Notes under the pieces: generated by a model
Told to the model about the DNA's origin: nothing
The model's database searches: none
What the model saw: the letters and a program-made list of their open reading frames with translations, nothing else
Program-made: the position numbers and the translations under genes
In this document: piece by piece, positions 26,804 through 35,492 of the stretch
Position numbering within the stretch: the stretch's first letter is position 1
How the letters are laid out: the number at the start of each line of letters is the position of its first letter
Assembly: GCA_004292595.1 (NCBI GenBank)
Contig: RDXM01000091.1
Span: forward strand, 1-56,804
DNA: 56,804 nt
Origin: Candidatus Kapaibacterium sp.
GTDB taxonomy: Bacteria; Bacteroidota; Ignavibacteria; Kapaibacteriales; UBA4661
Direction: 5' to 3'

Positions 26804-26867
26804 ACGTTTTCAAAAACTTAAAAACTACTTGAGAAAAACTGCATAACCGCATTTATACAAGTGCCTG

Positions 26868-26940
26868 AGCGGGAGACGAGACTCGAACTCGCGACCAACA
26901 GCTTGGAAGGCTGTGACTCTACCAACTGAGTTACTCCCGC
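26868..26940 (-). tRNA. tRNA-Gly (TCC anticodon)
   Basis: 73 nt. Acceptor GCGGGAG/CTCCCGC, anticodon stem ACAGC/GCTGT and loop CTTCCAA, giving anticodon TCC. It matches the Gly tRNA of the classical Tyr-Gly-Thr cluster. Confidence 0.94.
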
Positions 26941-27003
26941 AAAAAATACTCACTACCGTCAGTCAAAGAACGTTGTTTTTGTTATTACACCTGAATAGTG
27001 CTG

Positions 27004-27086
27004 TGGGTAGGGAAGGATTCGAACCTCCGAAGGCGTAAGCCAGCAGATTTACAGTCTGCCCCATTTGGCCACTCTGGTACCTACCC
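27004..27086 (-). tRNA. tRNA-Tyr (GTA anticodon)
   Basis: 83 nt with the long variable arm typical of bacterial tRNA-Tyr. Acceptor GGGTAGG/CCTACCC, anticodon arm GCAGACTGTAAATCTGC with anticodon GTA. It is the first gene of the tRNA cluster; the spacer upstream (27087-27336) should contain the promoter. Confidence 0.95.
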
Positions 27087-27336
27087 GCTTGTTTACAGGA
27101 ATTTTGCTTGTTCTCTGAACAAAACACCCGTTCAACAATAGCCTACAAATTTATCACTTGTTTTTGAAAAAACAAAATTTTTTTCTTTCGTTCTGTAAAA
27201 TTTCTTTTTTGTTCATACCCTGCTGCCTCATATACCGCTTGAATTCAAGAGTCGTGCATACCGTGTGAAGGTGCAATACTGCTGCCAAGTTGCAAGAACA
27301 CCCGCACTTCTGCCCTTACTTCACAACCAACTATTC

Positions 27337-28446
27337 TCAAATGCGCTCTACTTTCAGAGCTTGCCGAGCAGTATTTTTGCCGCCGTGCATGGCTTCGTGT
27401 ATGTGATACGCAAAATCGCGTATTTCCTCGTCTGTTGTGTCGAAAGAAGCCATCAGGCGCACTTCGCTGGCATCGGGAGCAACATTTTCCTTCCAAACGT
27501 AAAAGAAAAACTGCTCTAACAGCCGCTTAATCACTGGGTTTGGAAGAATTGCAAAGACCGCATTTGCTTGAACATCCTGCGTTATCGCCACATTCGGAAT
27601 CTCACCGAGCGCGGAAGCAAGTGTTTGCGCCATATTGTTGGCGTGGAGAGCATTGTTTCGCCAGAGTTCATTTGTCAGCAAGGCATCGAATTGTGCTGCC
27701 ACATACCGCATTTTTGAGGCAAGCTGCATACTTTGTTTGCGAATGAATGCCGCATGATTGCTCAATTCTCGCACAGTTTCAGCATTGCAAAAAATCACCG
27801 CTTCGCCCAGCATCGTGCCATTTTTCGTGCCGCCAAAACTCACCGCGTCAATTCCGACATCCGTCGTCATGGCACGTAGGCTGCATCCCAGATGTGCTGC
27901 GGCATTTGCCAAGCGTGCGCCATCCATGAACACATACAGCCCGTGCTGCCGCGCAAGCTCCGTGATGGCGCGGAGTTCCGCCAAGCTATACACTGTGCCG
28001 TATTCGCTGGATTGCGTCAGCGCAAGCACGTTTACCTGACTGTGATGCTCCACCCCGAAGCCGTGTAGATGTGGCTGTATCAGCTCTGGCGTAAGTTTGC
28101 CGTCTGGCGTTGGAATGGGAATGAGCTTGCAGCCCGTGAATTTTTCTGGTGCGCCGCATTCATCCACGTTGATATGCGCCGTTTCTGCGCAGAGAATCGC
28201 ATGGAAAGAGCGCGTCATTGCTTGCAGTGCAAGGACATTCGCACCCGTGCCATTGAAGGCAAAATAGCTTTCGGCGTGGTTGCCAAATTCTTCTTTCAAT
28301 CGCGCTTGAACGCTTTTTGTGAGCGCATCCTGCCCGTAGGCAAGTGCGTGTGCGGTGTTTGCGCGAGTGAGTGCTTCTAAAATTGCTGGATGAATACCTG
28401 CGTTGTTGTCGCTGGCAAAGCTCCGAAAAGGCTGCTGTGGTGTCAT
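27337..28446 (-). CDS. ltaE: Low-specificity L-threonine aldolase
   Basis: PLP-dependent fold-type I enzyme splitting L-threonine or L-allo-threonine into glycine and acetaldehyde. The 369-aa protein begins with FASDNNAGIHPAIL, has the substrate/cofactor motifs TGANVLALQA and HINVDECGAPE, the PLP-anchoring Asp in VFMDGARLANA and the Schiff-base Lys K208 in SFGGTKNG. Length fits the family. It is followed on the same strand by the tRNA cluster, separated by 250 bp. The family also includes related beta-eliminating lyases, but the SFGGTKNG motif favours threonine aldolase. Confidence 0.93.
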   Translation of the reverse strand: MTPQQPFRSFASDNNAGIHPAILEALTRANTAHALAYGQDALTKSVQARLKEEFGNHAESYFAFNGTGANVLALQAMTRSFHAILCAETAHINVDECGAPEKFTGCKLIPIPTPDGKLTPELIQPHLHGFGVEHHSQVNVLALTQSSEYGTVYSLAELRAITELARQHGLYVFMDGARLANAAAHLGCSLRAMTTDVGIDAVSFGGTKNGTMLGEAVIFCNAETVRELSNHAAFIRKQSMQLASKMRYVAAQFDALLTNELWRNNALHANNMAQTLASALGEIPNVAITQDVQANAVFAILPNPVIKRLLEQFFFYVWKENVAPDASEVRLMASFDTTDEEIRDFAYHIHEAMHGGKNTARQALKVERI

Positions 28447-28589
28447 GGGAGAAACGTATTGAACCGAAAGGAAAAGACAATAATGTGCTACAATGCTGAC
28501 AAAAACAGCATCGGGCAGTACAGAGAGAACGAAAAATGCTCTTCTCTCAGCACCGCCCGAAATAGAAATTATATCTTCAAAGCGAGTAT

Positions 28590-29474
28590 TTACGCGGCTT
28601 GTGGCAAGGCTGCATCATCAACAGGATGTTTCGCCCACCACGATGCCAGCGTGAGTCCCGCCACATACATCCACAAGCTAAAAACGGCTGCAGGCAAGGC
28701 TGCATCAGGCGAGAAGAACTGAATAGCCAGCGTCATGCCGAGCGTGGTGTTTTGAATTGCCACTTCGATAGAAAGTGTGCGGCATTGTTTCTTGCCAAAC
28801 CCAAAAAGTTTTGCAGAATAATACCCCAACAGCAAACCAATCGTATTGTGCAGCACCATTGCCGGACCAAGTGTTGGCAGTACGCGGAAGAAATTTTCCT
28901 TGTTTTTTGCAAGAACAATCACAATGACCGCTATCAAAAAAATGATAGAAAAAATCTTGTACGGACGCTCCACTGTAAGCGCAAACTTCGGAAATTTCTG
29001 GCGCACGAGCATTCCCAAGCTAATCGGAATGGCGATAATCACAAAGACCAAGCCAATCATATCCGTGTAGGGAACGGCAATGGGCGCACCCGTCAAACCA
29101 AGCGTATTGCTCATAAATGTTACGACGAAGGGCGTGAGAATTGGGCAAAGAATCGTCGAAAGCGTCGTAACAACAACCGCCAAAGCAACATCGGCTTTAG
29201 CGAGATAATTGATAAGATTCGATGTCGGACCCGACGGACACGAGCCGACAATCAGAACGCCCAACGCCAGCATTCCCGTCAGTCCAGTGATTTTGATAAC
29301 CAACAAGGCAGCAAGCGGCATAAAAATAAAATGCCCCACCGAGCCAAGCAAGGCTTGAAGCGGTGTTTGCAATACACGCCGAAAATCGCTTGCGACCAAG
29401 CCCATACCCATTCCAAACATGACTATTGCCAATAAACCCTGCAATAATCCCTTGACCAGCGCATCAAATTGCAT
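28590..29474 (-). CDS. BASS-family (bile acid:sodium symporter-like) transporter
   Basis: A 294-aa inner-membrane protein with about nine to ten hydrophobic helices. The ATG at 29474 is preferred because GGAGG lies 5 nt upstream; 28 extra codons further upstream are open but not needed. Family marks are the crossover-region GSCPSGPTSNLINYLAKADVALAV and the second broken helix near SIEVAIQNTTLGMTLA. These proteins take up organic anions with sodium; the homologues range from bile acids to pantothenate, pyruvate or keto acids, so the substrate cannot be named. ltaE follows on the same strand 143 bp downstream. Confidence 0.9.
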   Translation of the reverse strand: MQFDALVKGLLQGLLAIVMFGMGMGLVASDFRRVLQTPLQALLGSVGHFIFMPLAALLVIKITGLTGMLALGVLIVGSCPSGPTSNLINYLAKADVALAVVVTTLSTILCPILTPFVVTFMSNTLGLTGAPIAVPYTDMIGLVFVIIAIPISLGMLVRQKFPKFALTVERPYKIFSIIFLIAVIVIVLAKNKENFFRVLPTLGPAMVLHNTIGLLLGYYSAKLFGFGKKQCRTLSIEVAIQNTTLGMTLAIQFFSPDAALPAAVFSLWMYVAGLTLASWWAKHPVDDAALPQAA

Positions 29475-29593
29475 ATTTACCTCCGAGAAAATGGAAAAAA
29501 GAAAACCGTACTTTCGTGCAAATGCGCCGTAAAATAACCTATTTTGATAAACTCGCAAATGGAGAAAATGCCTTTTTTATTTTCATCGTGCAT

Positions 29594-30343
29594 TTATCCG
29601 TGCTTGAGCAGTTCTTGTAATTCTGGCAAACTCTGAACACAAGCCGTAGCAAGGCTTTCAGGCTTTTCTATTTTTTCTTGTTGTAGCCATACCGTTCGCC
29701 AGCCTGCTGTGTGCGCTCCTTCGATGTCGCTCACGTAATTATCACCAACATACAACAGCTCTTCAGGCAAGCATTCAAGCTGCTTTTCGGCAATCGTGAA
29801 AATTTCGCGGTGCGGCTTCATCACGCCCACTTCTTCGGAAAGTACCACCGTGTGGAAGAGGTCTTGCCACGCGAACTGGGCGAGTTTACCGCGCTGCTGC
29901 TCGGTGAAACCATTGGTAATCACGCCAAGTTTGAAGCGGTCTTTGAGGATATCCAGCAGTGCATTGGCTCCCTCCAGCACGCGCCAATGCTCGCGGTACA
30001 AGCGCATATATTCCGCACCCATTTCCTTTCCGAGCGTAATTGCCTCTGCTTCGGTAAGGCTTGGTACCTGTGTTTGGAGCGTTTTGGCAAAGCGCATCCA
30101 TTTCAATTCCTCGCCCGAAATGCGACGAAAAGCGAAATCCAGCCACAATGTTTCGTTCACACGACGGTAGGCAGCAAGGAATGGCGCGGTGGTGGAGCGA
30201 AAGAGTTCGCCAAGTTGTGTATGTTCAGTGTATGCCGCCAAAACCCGCATCATTGCTTCTTTCTCAGCAAAAGCGTGGTCAATAAGAGTGTTGTCGAGGT
30301 CGAAAACAATAGCTTTGATGCCGCGAAGAAGGGATTGTTGCAT
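29594..30343 (-). CDS. HAD-family hydrolase (subfamily IA, YjjG-like phosphatase)
   Basis: A 249-aa cytoplasmic phosphatase. Motif I FDLDNTLIDH with nucleophile and acid/base Asp, a helical cap, motif II GVITNGF, motif III Lys in EEVGVMKPHREIF and motif IV YVGDNYVSDIEGAHTAGW are all present. The family dephosphorylates small phosphometabolites, and YjjG relatives act on non-canonical pyrimidine nucleotides. The ATG at 30343 (MQQSLLRG) matches the family start; a further 36 codons upstream are open but look non-coding. The assignment to a specific substrate is not possible. Confidence 0.88.
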   Translation of the reverse strand: MQQSLLRGIKAIVFDLDNTLIDHAFAEKEAMMRVLAAYTEHTQLGELFRSTTAPFLAAYRRVNETLWLDFAFRRISGEELKWMRFAKTLQTQVPSLTEAEAITLGKEMGAEYMRLYREHWRVLEGANALLDILKDRFKLGVITNGFTEQQRGKLAQFAWQDLFHTVVLSEEVGVMKPHREIFTIAEKQLECLPEELLYVGDNYVSDIEGAHTAGWRTVWLQQEKIEKPESLATACVQSLPELQELLKHG

Positions 30344-30642
30344 GAAACGTGCCGTGAAAACAAGGTTGTAAAAAAAGAATGCAAGATAAGGAAATATGGG
30401 GGTTTTGGGGCTGCATATCTTCAAAAAATAGGAGACGTTTTGCCAAGTCACGGAGTGTGCAACGCCGAGAAAAATAAGCTGCGGTGCTTGTTGTTTTCAT
30501 TCCGCTTCCTTCTGTGAAACCTCATCTCAATCCACTTCGTATATCTTCGTATATCTTTGATGAACCATAACTTTTCCGTAACTTATTCCTCTAGGTGCAA
30601 TGGTTGTTTCCTTTGGTTTCATATTTTTATTTTCGTTGCTCT

Positions 30643-33600
30643 ATGGGTGTTCGTAGATTATTTCACCACCAACGTCATCATTATCTGATATTGCTGCTTG
30701 TTGTTCTGCACCGTTTTTCAATGTTTCCACTGTCAGCCCAAGCACAGATTTCTCAAGCACAGCTATTTCACACCGAAACGGCGGAGCTTGGAAAAGCTGA
30801 ATTTACGCGGCTTGGAATTGAACAAGGGCTGTCGCTTGGCAGCGTGAACTGCCTACTACAAGACCGCTACGGCTTTCTCTGGATTGGCACACAGGATGGT
30901 TTGAACCGTTATGACGGCTATTCGTTCAAGATTTATCGCCCGAATAATAGCATAGGCATAACGGACAGCACCATGCTCCAAGAATTTTGGATTTCCTCAT
31001 TGCTCGAAGACAAAGCAGGAACGCTCTGGATTGCGGGCGGGCGTGGACTGCATAGATTTCACCGCGCTACGAATACTTTTGAAAAAATTGCTTTCGCATC
31101 AGAGACGACTCCAAGTAGTGTACGAGTTCTGAATGAACGCCTTTACGAGGATTCTAAGGGCAATATTTGGCTCTGCACGAAAGGAGGAATTATTCGCTAT
31201 AATCCTCGCACCAAAGTCTCTGAACAGTTTTTTGTGCCTATTCCGACCGATACTCCACGCCGACCGAAAAATATTGAAGTCTTTGTCGAAGATATGCTCG
31301 AAGAAGCCGATGGCTCGTTTATTCTCGCGTGTTCGTCCGATGGACTGTACCGTTTTTTTCCGCAAGAGAAGCATCTCGACAAGCGTTTTCAGCGTTTTTG
31401 TCTAAGCAATCTGAATCCCTTGTACACGCAAGCAATTCGCCTGACCCGCGATAAGCGAGGTATGGTCTGGATGGGAACAAATAACGGTCTGATATGTTGG
31501 AATTCTTCGACACTCACTGCCGAAAAAGTTTTTCTTGCTGATTCCACGCTCAAAGCAAAAGCATCACAACGCGATTATTTTTATATCGAAACGACCGTGA
31601 GTGCTCGTGTGCAAGATATTCTTCATAGTCGTACAGGAAAAATTTGGATTGCAACCGAGCGGGGTCTCTTCACACTCGACCCTGCACATAAGCACTTAAC
31701 GCAATTTCTCCACGTTTCGTTCGACCCCACAAGTATTGCAGGGAATATGCCGCGTACACTTGTGGAAGATAATTCTGGTGTTCTCTGGGTGGGCGATTAT
31801 TCATATGGTTTGAGCAAATTACCGCAATTACAACAACGCTTTATCACGTATCGTCATAATCCGCTCGATTCCAACAGCCTCACTGATAACTACATTCGTG
31901 GGCTGTATGAGGACTCGCAAGGAAATCTCTGGGTGTGTGCGCAATTTGGCGGATTGAATATGCTTGACCGCAAAAGCGGGAAATGGACGCATTATCGGTA
32001 TAATCCAAAGAACTCTTCTGCCTCGCTGCCGTCCGACAATATTTGGGCAGTAACTGAGGGTGCAGATGGCATGATATGGGCGGGAATGATTATACACGGC
32101 ATCTGCACAATTAACCCGAAAACACGAGTGGTCAAGCGGTTTTCTGGCTTTCTCTATGACGATGAAAGCGTTCTCTGCCTTCTGCGCGATAATGAAAATA
32201 ACATCTGGGCGGGCGGCTCGGATGTGTATAAAATCGCACCCAATGGGCGTATTCTCAAAACATTTCCTTTTATACACACTCTTTCTACGCAGACAATTTT
32301 TCAAGACCGGCATAGTGTGGTCTGGATTGGACGCGACGATGGACTGTGGAAGGTTATGGCAGGCGATAGCGTCGTGGCTGTACGATTGCCCATAGACAAC
32401 GTTGTTATTACGATGATAAACGAAGATACACAAGGCAATTTATGGATTACTAGCAAAGGGCATGGCGTATTTTGCATGAATCCTGCACGCACGGAATCGC
32501 AGCACTTCACGACCGCCGATGGCTTGCCTCACCAAAACATCTATGCTGCATTGGAAGATGCACACGGCGATATGTGGTTCAGCAGCGATAATGGCATTGC
32601 ACGATTGAACCCGCAAAGCAAGCAAATACGCCTGTACAGCATCGGAGACGGCTTACAATCGCAGGAATTTAATCGGCGGGCGTTTGCGCAAACCTCGCGC
32701 GGCGAAATTCTTTTTGGCGGAATCAACGGTGTCAATATCTTCCAGCCGACATCCTTGCGCGACAACACCACGCCGCCGCGTGTCGTTCTGACGAGTCTGC
32801 AAGTACGCGGCAAAGAAATTGCCGAAGCAGCGCAGCTTTTGGATATGCAAGAGATACGCCTTCCCTATACAGATAATTTTCTCCAGTGTAGCTTTGCCGC
32901 GCTGGACTACAGCAATCCCAGCATGAATCAATATGCCTATAAATTAGAAGGATTAGATGAAGAGTGGATTCAAGCTGGTTCTCGCCACGATGCCACGTAC
33001 ACTAATCTCGCTCCCGGCAGATACACGCTCACCGTCCGTGCTGCCAATGCCGATGGCTACTGGAATACCGAAGGGCGCAGCCTGAGCATCATCATTCTCC
33101 CGCCTTGGTGGCGTACTTACTGGGCATATGGAGGATATGCCGCATTGATTGCGGGTGGATTGTCTGCTATGGTGATGCTGATTTCTCATCGGCAGAAACG
33201 CAATTTTGCCCAACTTCAGGCAGAACGCGAAGCAATATTACTGAACGAAAAAAATCAAGAACTGCTTCAGGTCAATGCAACATTGCAGATGCTGAATATG
33301 GAGAAAAGCGAGATGTTAGGTATTGTTTCGCATGATTTGAAAAATCCCATTGGTGGTGTGCGCGGTTTGGCAGAGCTTATGCAGCAGGGCTATATTGCGA
33401 GCGAACAAATTCCTCTTATCGCAACGCAAATCGTGGAAACAAGCGACCGTATGTTCGATTTGGTCAGTAATCTTTTGGATATGAACCAACTCGAAACAGG
33501 ACAAATGCCGTTCAATATCATAACGGTAAATATGGCGTTGATACTCGGTTTTACGGTGAAATCTTTTCAAATAACTGCTCAGAATAAGGGCATTCATCTC

Positions 33601-34026
33601 CATCTTGATATTGAGCCGATGCTCTTTCCCATCCACGCCGATGAGCGAGCAATGATGCAGGTTCTGGAGAATATCATTTCTAATGCCATTAAATACTCAC
33701 CGCTCGGAAAAAGTATTCGTATTCGCGCTTTCAATGAAGATGCGACCAACAGTGTGCGCATTGAAGTGCAAGACCAAGGACAAGGCTTGACCGAAGAGGA
33801 CAAACGCAAACTGTTTGGTAAATTCACACGCCTTTCTGCGCGTCCGACTGGCGGCGAGCATTCGACGGGCTTGGGGCTGTCTATTGTGAAACGCCTTGTT
33901 GAAGCCATGAATGGTCAGGTGTGGTGCGAATCCGAGTATGGACACGGTGCAACGTTCATTCTTCGTTTCTTGCGCACCGAAGAATATTCAGAACAAACCG
34001 TTCGTCCTCGTGTACTGTCATTGTGA
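30643..34026 (+). CDS. Two-component sensor histidine kinase with beta-propeller sensor
   Basis: An 1127-aa membrane sensor typical of Bacteroidota. A signal peptide/anchor ends near PLSAQAQ. The large extracytoplasmic part is built from two-component-regulator propeller repeats (for example DRYGFLWIGTQDGLNRYDG, KAGTLWIAGGRGLHRF, NSGVLWVGDYSYGLSKL, and several more up to HGDMWFSSDNGIARL), then a Y_Y_Y domain (YAYKLEGLDEEW...YTLTVRAANADGYW). One membrane helix near residues 820-845 leads to a coiled coil, HisKA with phosphoacceptor H897 in GIVSHDLKNP, and a HATPase domain with N-box NIISNAIKYSP and G-box STGLGLSIVKRLVEAM. Unlike many family members there is no receiver or AraC domain at the end and no response regulator next door. 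Start could also be 30595. Confidence 0.92.
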   Translation: MGVRRLFHHQRHHYLILLLVVLHRFSMFPLSAQAQISQAQLFHTETAELGKAEFTRLGIEQGLSLGSVNCLLQDRYGFLWIGTQDGLNRYDGYSFKIYRPNNSIGITDSTMLQEFWISSLLEDKAGTLWIAGGRGLHRFHRATNTFEKIAFASETTPSSVRVLNERLYEDSKGNIWLCTKGGIIRYNPRTKVSEQFFVPIPTDTPRRPKNIEVFVEDMLEEADGSFILACSSDGLYRFFPQEKHLDKRFQRFCLSNLNPLYTQAIRLTRDKRGMVWMGTNNGLICWNSSTLTAEKVFLADSTLKAKASQRDYFYIETTVSARVQDILHSRTGKIWIATERGLFTLDPAHKHLTQFLHVSFDPTSIAGNMPRTLVEDNSGVLWVGDYSYGLSKLPQLQQRFITYRHNPLDSNSLTDNYIRGLYEDSQGNLWVCAQFGGLNMLDRKSGKWTHYRYNPKNSSASLPSDNIWAVTEGADGMIWAGMIIHGICTINPKTRVVKRFSGFLYDDESVLCLLRDNENNIWAGGSDVYKIAPNGRILKTFPFIHTLSTQTIFQDRHSVVWIGRDDGLWKVMAGDSVVAVRLPIDNVVITMINEDTQGNLWITSKGHGVFCMNPARTESQHFTTADGLPHQNIYAALEDAHGDMWFSSDNGIARLNPQSKQIRLYSIGDGLQSQEFNRRAFAQTSRGEILFGGINGVNIFQPTSLRDNTTPPRVVLTSLQVRGKEIAEAAQLLDMQEIRLPYTDNFLQCSFAALDYSNPSMNQYAYKLEGLDEEWIQAGSRHDATYTNLAPGRYTLTVRAANADGYWNTEGRSLSIIILPPWWRTYWAYGGYAALIAGGLSAMVMLISHRQKRNFAQLQAEREAILLNEKNQELLQVNATLQMLNMEKSEMLGIVSHDLKNPIGGVRGLAELMQQGYIASEQIPLIATQIVETSDRMFDLVSNLLDMNQLETGQMPFNIITVNMALILGFTVKSFQITAQNKGIHLHLDIEPMLFPIHADERAMMQVLENIISNAIKYSPLGKSIRIRAFNEDATNSVRIEVQDQGQGLTEEDKRKLFGKFTRLSARPTGGEHSTGLGLSIVKRLVEAMNGQVWCESEYGHGATFILRFLRTEEYSEQTVRPRVLSL

Positions 34027-34066
34027 ATCCTTCATCCTGAATCTTTCCAATCTTCCATCGTGAATA

Positions 34067-35272
34067 CTACTGCTCAATCTCATACCCATATGTTTTCAAA
34101 ATGGTGCGAGCAAGCACGGTTTTATGCACTTCGTCGGGACCATCGTAAATGCGGGCTGCTCGCTCGTGGCGATACCAATACGCAAGCACGGTGTCGTCGG
34201 TAACGCCGAGTGCACCATGCACCTGAACCGCCCTATCCAAGACGTGTTGGAGCATATTTGCCACAAAAAACTTAATCGTGGAAATAGATTCTTTCATTGC
34301 TTTCGCACCCTGTTTGTCAATGCCGTCTGCCGTGTGCAGCACCATATACCGCGCTGCGTCTATCTCGGCGCGGCTTTCTGCAATCCACATTTGAATACTT
34401 TGGCGGCTTGCAAGCGGCTTACCATGCGCCAACTGGCGGGAAATAGCATATCTGCACATAAGCTCCAACGCTCGCTCGGCAATGCCGATAAAGCGCATAC
34501 AATGGTGAATACGCCCCGGACCCAAGCGGTGCTGCGCAAGCGCAAACCCTGCGCCTTCGCTGCCAAGCAGATTCGCAGCAGGGATGCGGCAATTCTCAAA
34601 GCGCACTTCGGCGTGGCTTGCGTAGCTGTCGCCTTCGTCGCCCATGATTTTGATATTCCGTACAAGCGTGTATCCATCCGTTGTTGCGGGCATAATGAGC
34701 ATACTTGCGCGTTTGTGCGGCGCGGCTTCGGGATTCGTAACTGCCATCACAACAAGGAACGACGCGCCATCGGCAGACGAGGTGAACCACTTATGACCAT
34801 TCACAATATACTCATCTCCCTCGCGCACGGCTGTTGTTGCCATATTCACGGGATTTGAGCCTGCAAATTCTGGTTCGGTCATCGCAAAACACGAGCGAAT
34901 TTCCCCGCGCATGAGCGGTTCCAGAAATGTGTGTTTCTGCGCTTCCGTAGCAAATTGATGGAGCAATTCCATATTCCCAATATCAGGAGCTTGGCAGTTG
35001 AAAACATAGTGTCCAAGCGGGCTGCGACCTAATTCCTCGCTCAAAATACCAAACTCGGTGAGCGTGAGTCCCAAGCCGCCATCTGCTTCGGGCAAATGAG
35101 GTGTCCACAAACCTTTTTCTTTCACTTTGCTGCGAAGCGCGTGTAATCTGGGTTCTAAGGCACGAAACGTGCCGTGCAGATAGTCGTGTTCAAGCGGAAT
35201 AATTTCCTCCGCCACAAACGAGCGAACCTGCGGGAGGATAGATGTGATGCGGTCTGTATGGAAAATATTCAT
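34067..35272 (-). CDS. Acyl-CoA dehydrogenase family protein
   Basis: A 401-aa FAD-dependent dehydrogenase that introduces a 2,3 double bond into acyl-CoA thioesters. N-terminal helical domain (LPEADGGLGLTLTEFGILSEELG), the middle beta domain with FAMTEPEFAGSNP and NGHKWFTSSADGA, and the C-terminal helical domain with AVQVHGALGVTDDTVLAYWYRHERAARIYDGPDEVH are complete. The pattern resembles the ACAD10/11 and CaiA-like branch more than short-chain butyryl-CoA dehydrogenases. No ETF or other beta-oxidation genes are adjacent, and it converges on the sensor kinase with a 40-bp gap. The acyl chain preference is unknown. Confidence 0.93.
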   Translation of the reverse strand: MNIFHTDRITSILPQVRSFVAEEIIPLEHDYLHGTFRALEPRLHALRSKVKEKGLWTPHLPEADGGLGLTLTEFGILSEELGRSPLGHYVFNCQAPDIGNMELLHQFATEAQKHTFLEPLMRGEIRSCFAMTEPEFAGSNPVNMATTAVREGDEYIVNGHKWFTSSADGASFLVVMAVTNPEAAPHKRASMLIMPATTDGYTLVRNIKIMGDEGDSYASHAEVRFENCRIPAANLLGSEGAGFALAQHRLGPGRIHHCMRFIGIAERALELMCRYAISRQLAHGKPLASRQSIQMWIAESRAEIDAARYMVLHTADGIDKQGAKAMKESISTIKFFVANMLQHVLDRAVQVHGALGVTDDTVLAYWYRHERAARIYDGPDEVHKTVLARTILKTYGYEIEQ

Positions 35273-35438
35273 GGCATTTGAAATAACAAGTGGAAAGGGA
35301 AGTGGAAAGGATAAAAGCCGAATAAATCTAGGAAGGAGCTAGTATCTATGCGGCTTTGGTGTATCGTTAGCAATCATTTTTTCGGGAAACCCGTATGACC
35401 GCGAAGAAGCGGTAGCACGGGAAGATTGAGGTATTCAC

Positions 35439-35471
35439 AGATGTAGTCCACCTCAAAGGTGGACTACATCT
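35439..35471. repeat. Module B palindrome, copy 3
   Basis: 33-bp palindrome identical in the arms to copy 1, followed by the same CATTCTTTC seen in copy 1, but without the outer parts of the long element. ATTGAG flanks the unit on both sides (35425-35430 and 35481-35486). It lies just past the ftsY stop. Confidence 0.9.
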
Positions 35472-35492
35472 CATTCTTTCATTGAGTACACA

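Noticed and set aside
28599-29435. Plus-strand frame of about 278 codons opposite the symporter
   Set aside because: Very basic, Asn/Arg/His-rich composition typical of antisense of a membrane protein gene; no motif.
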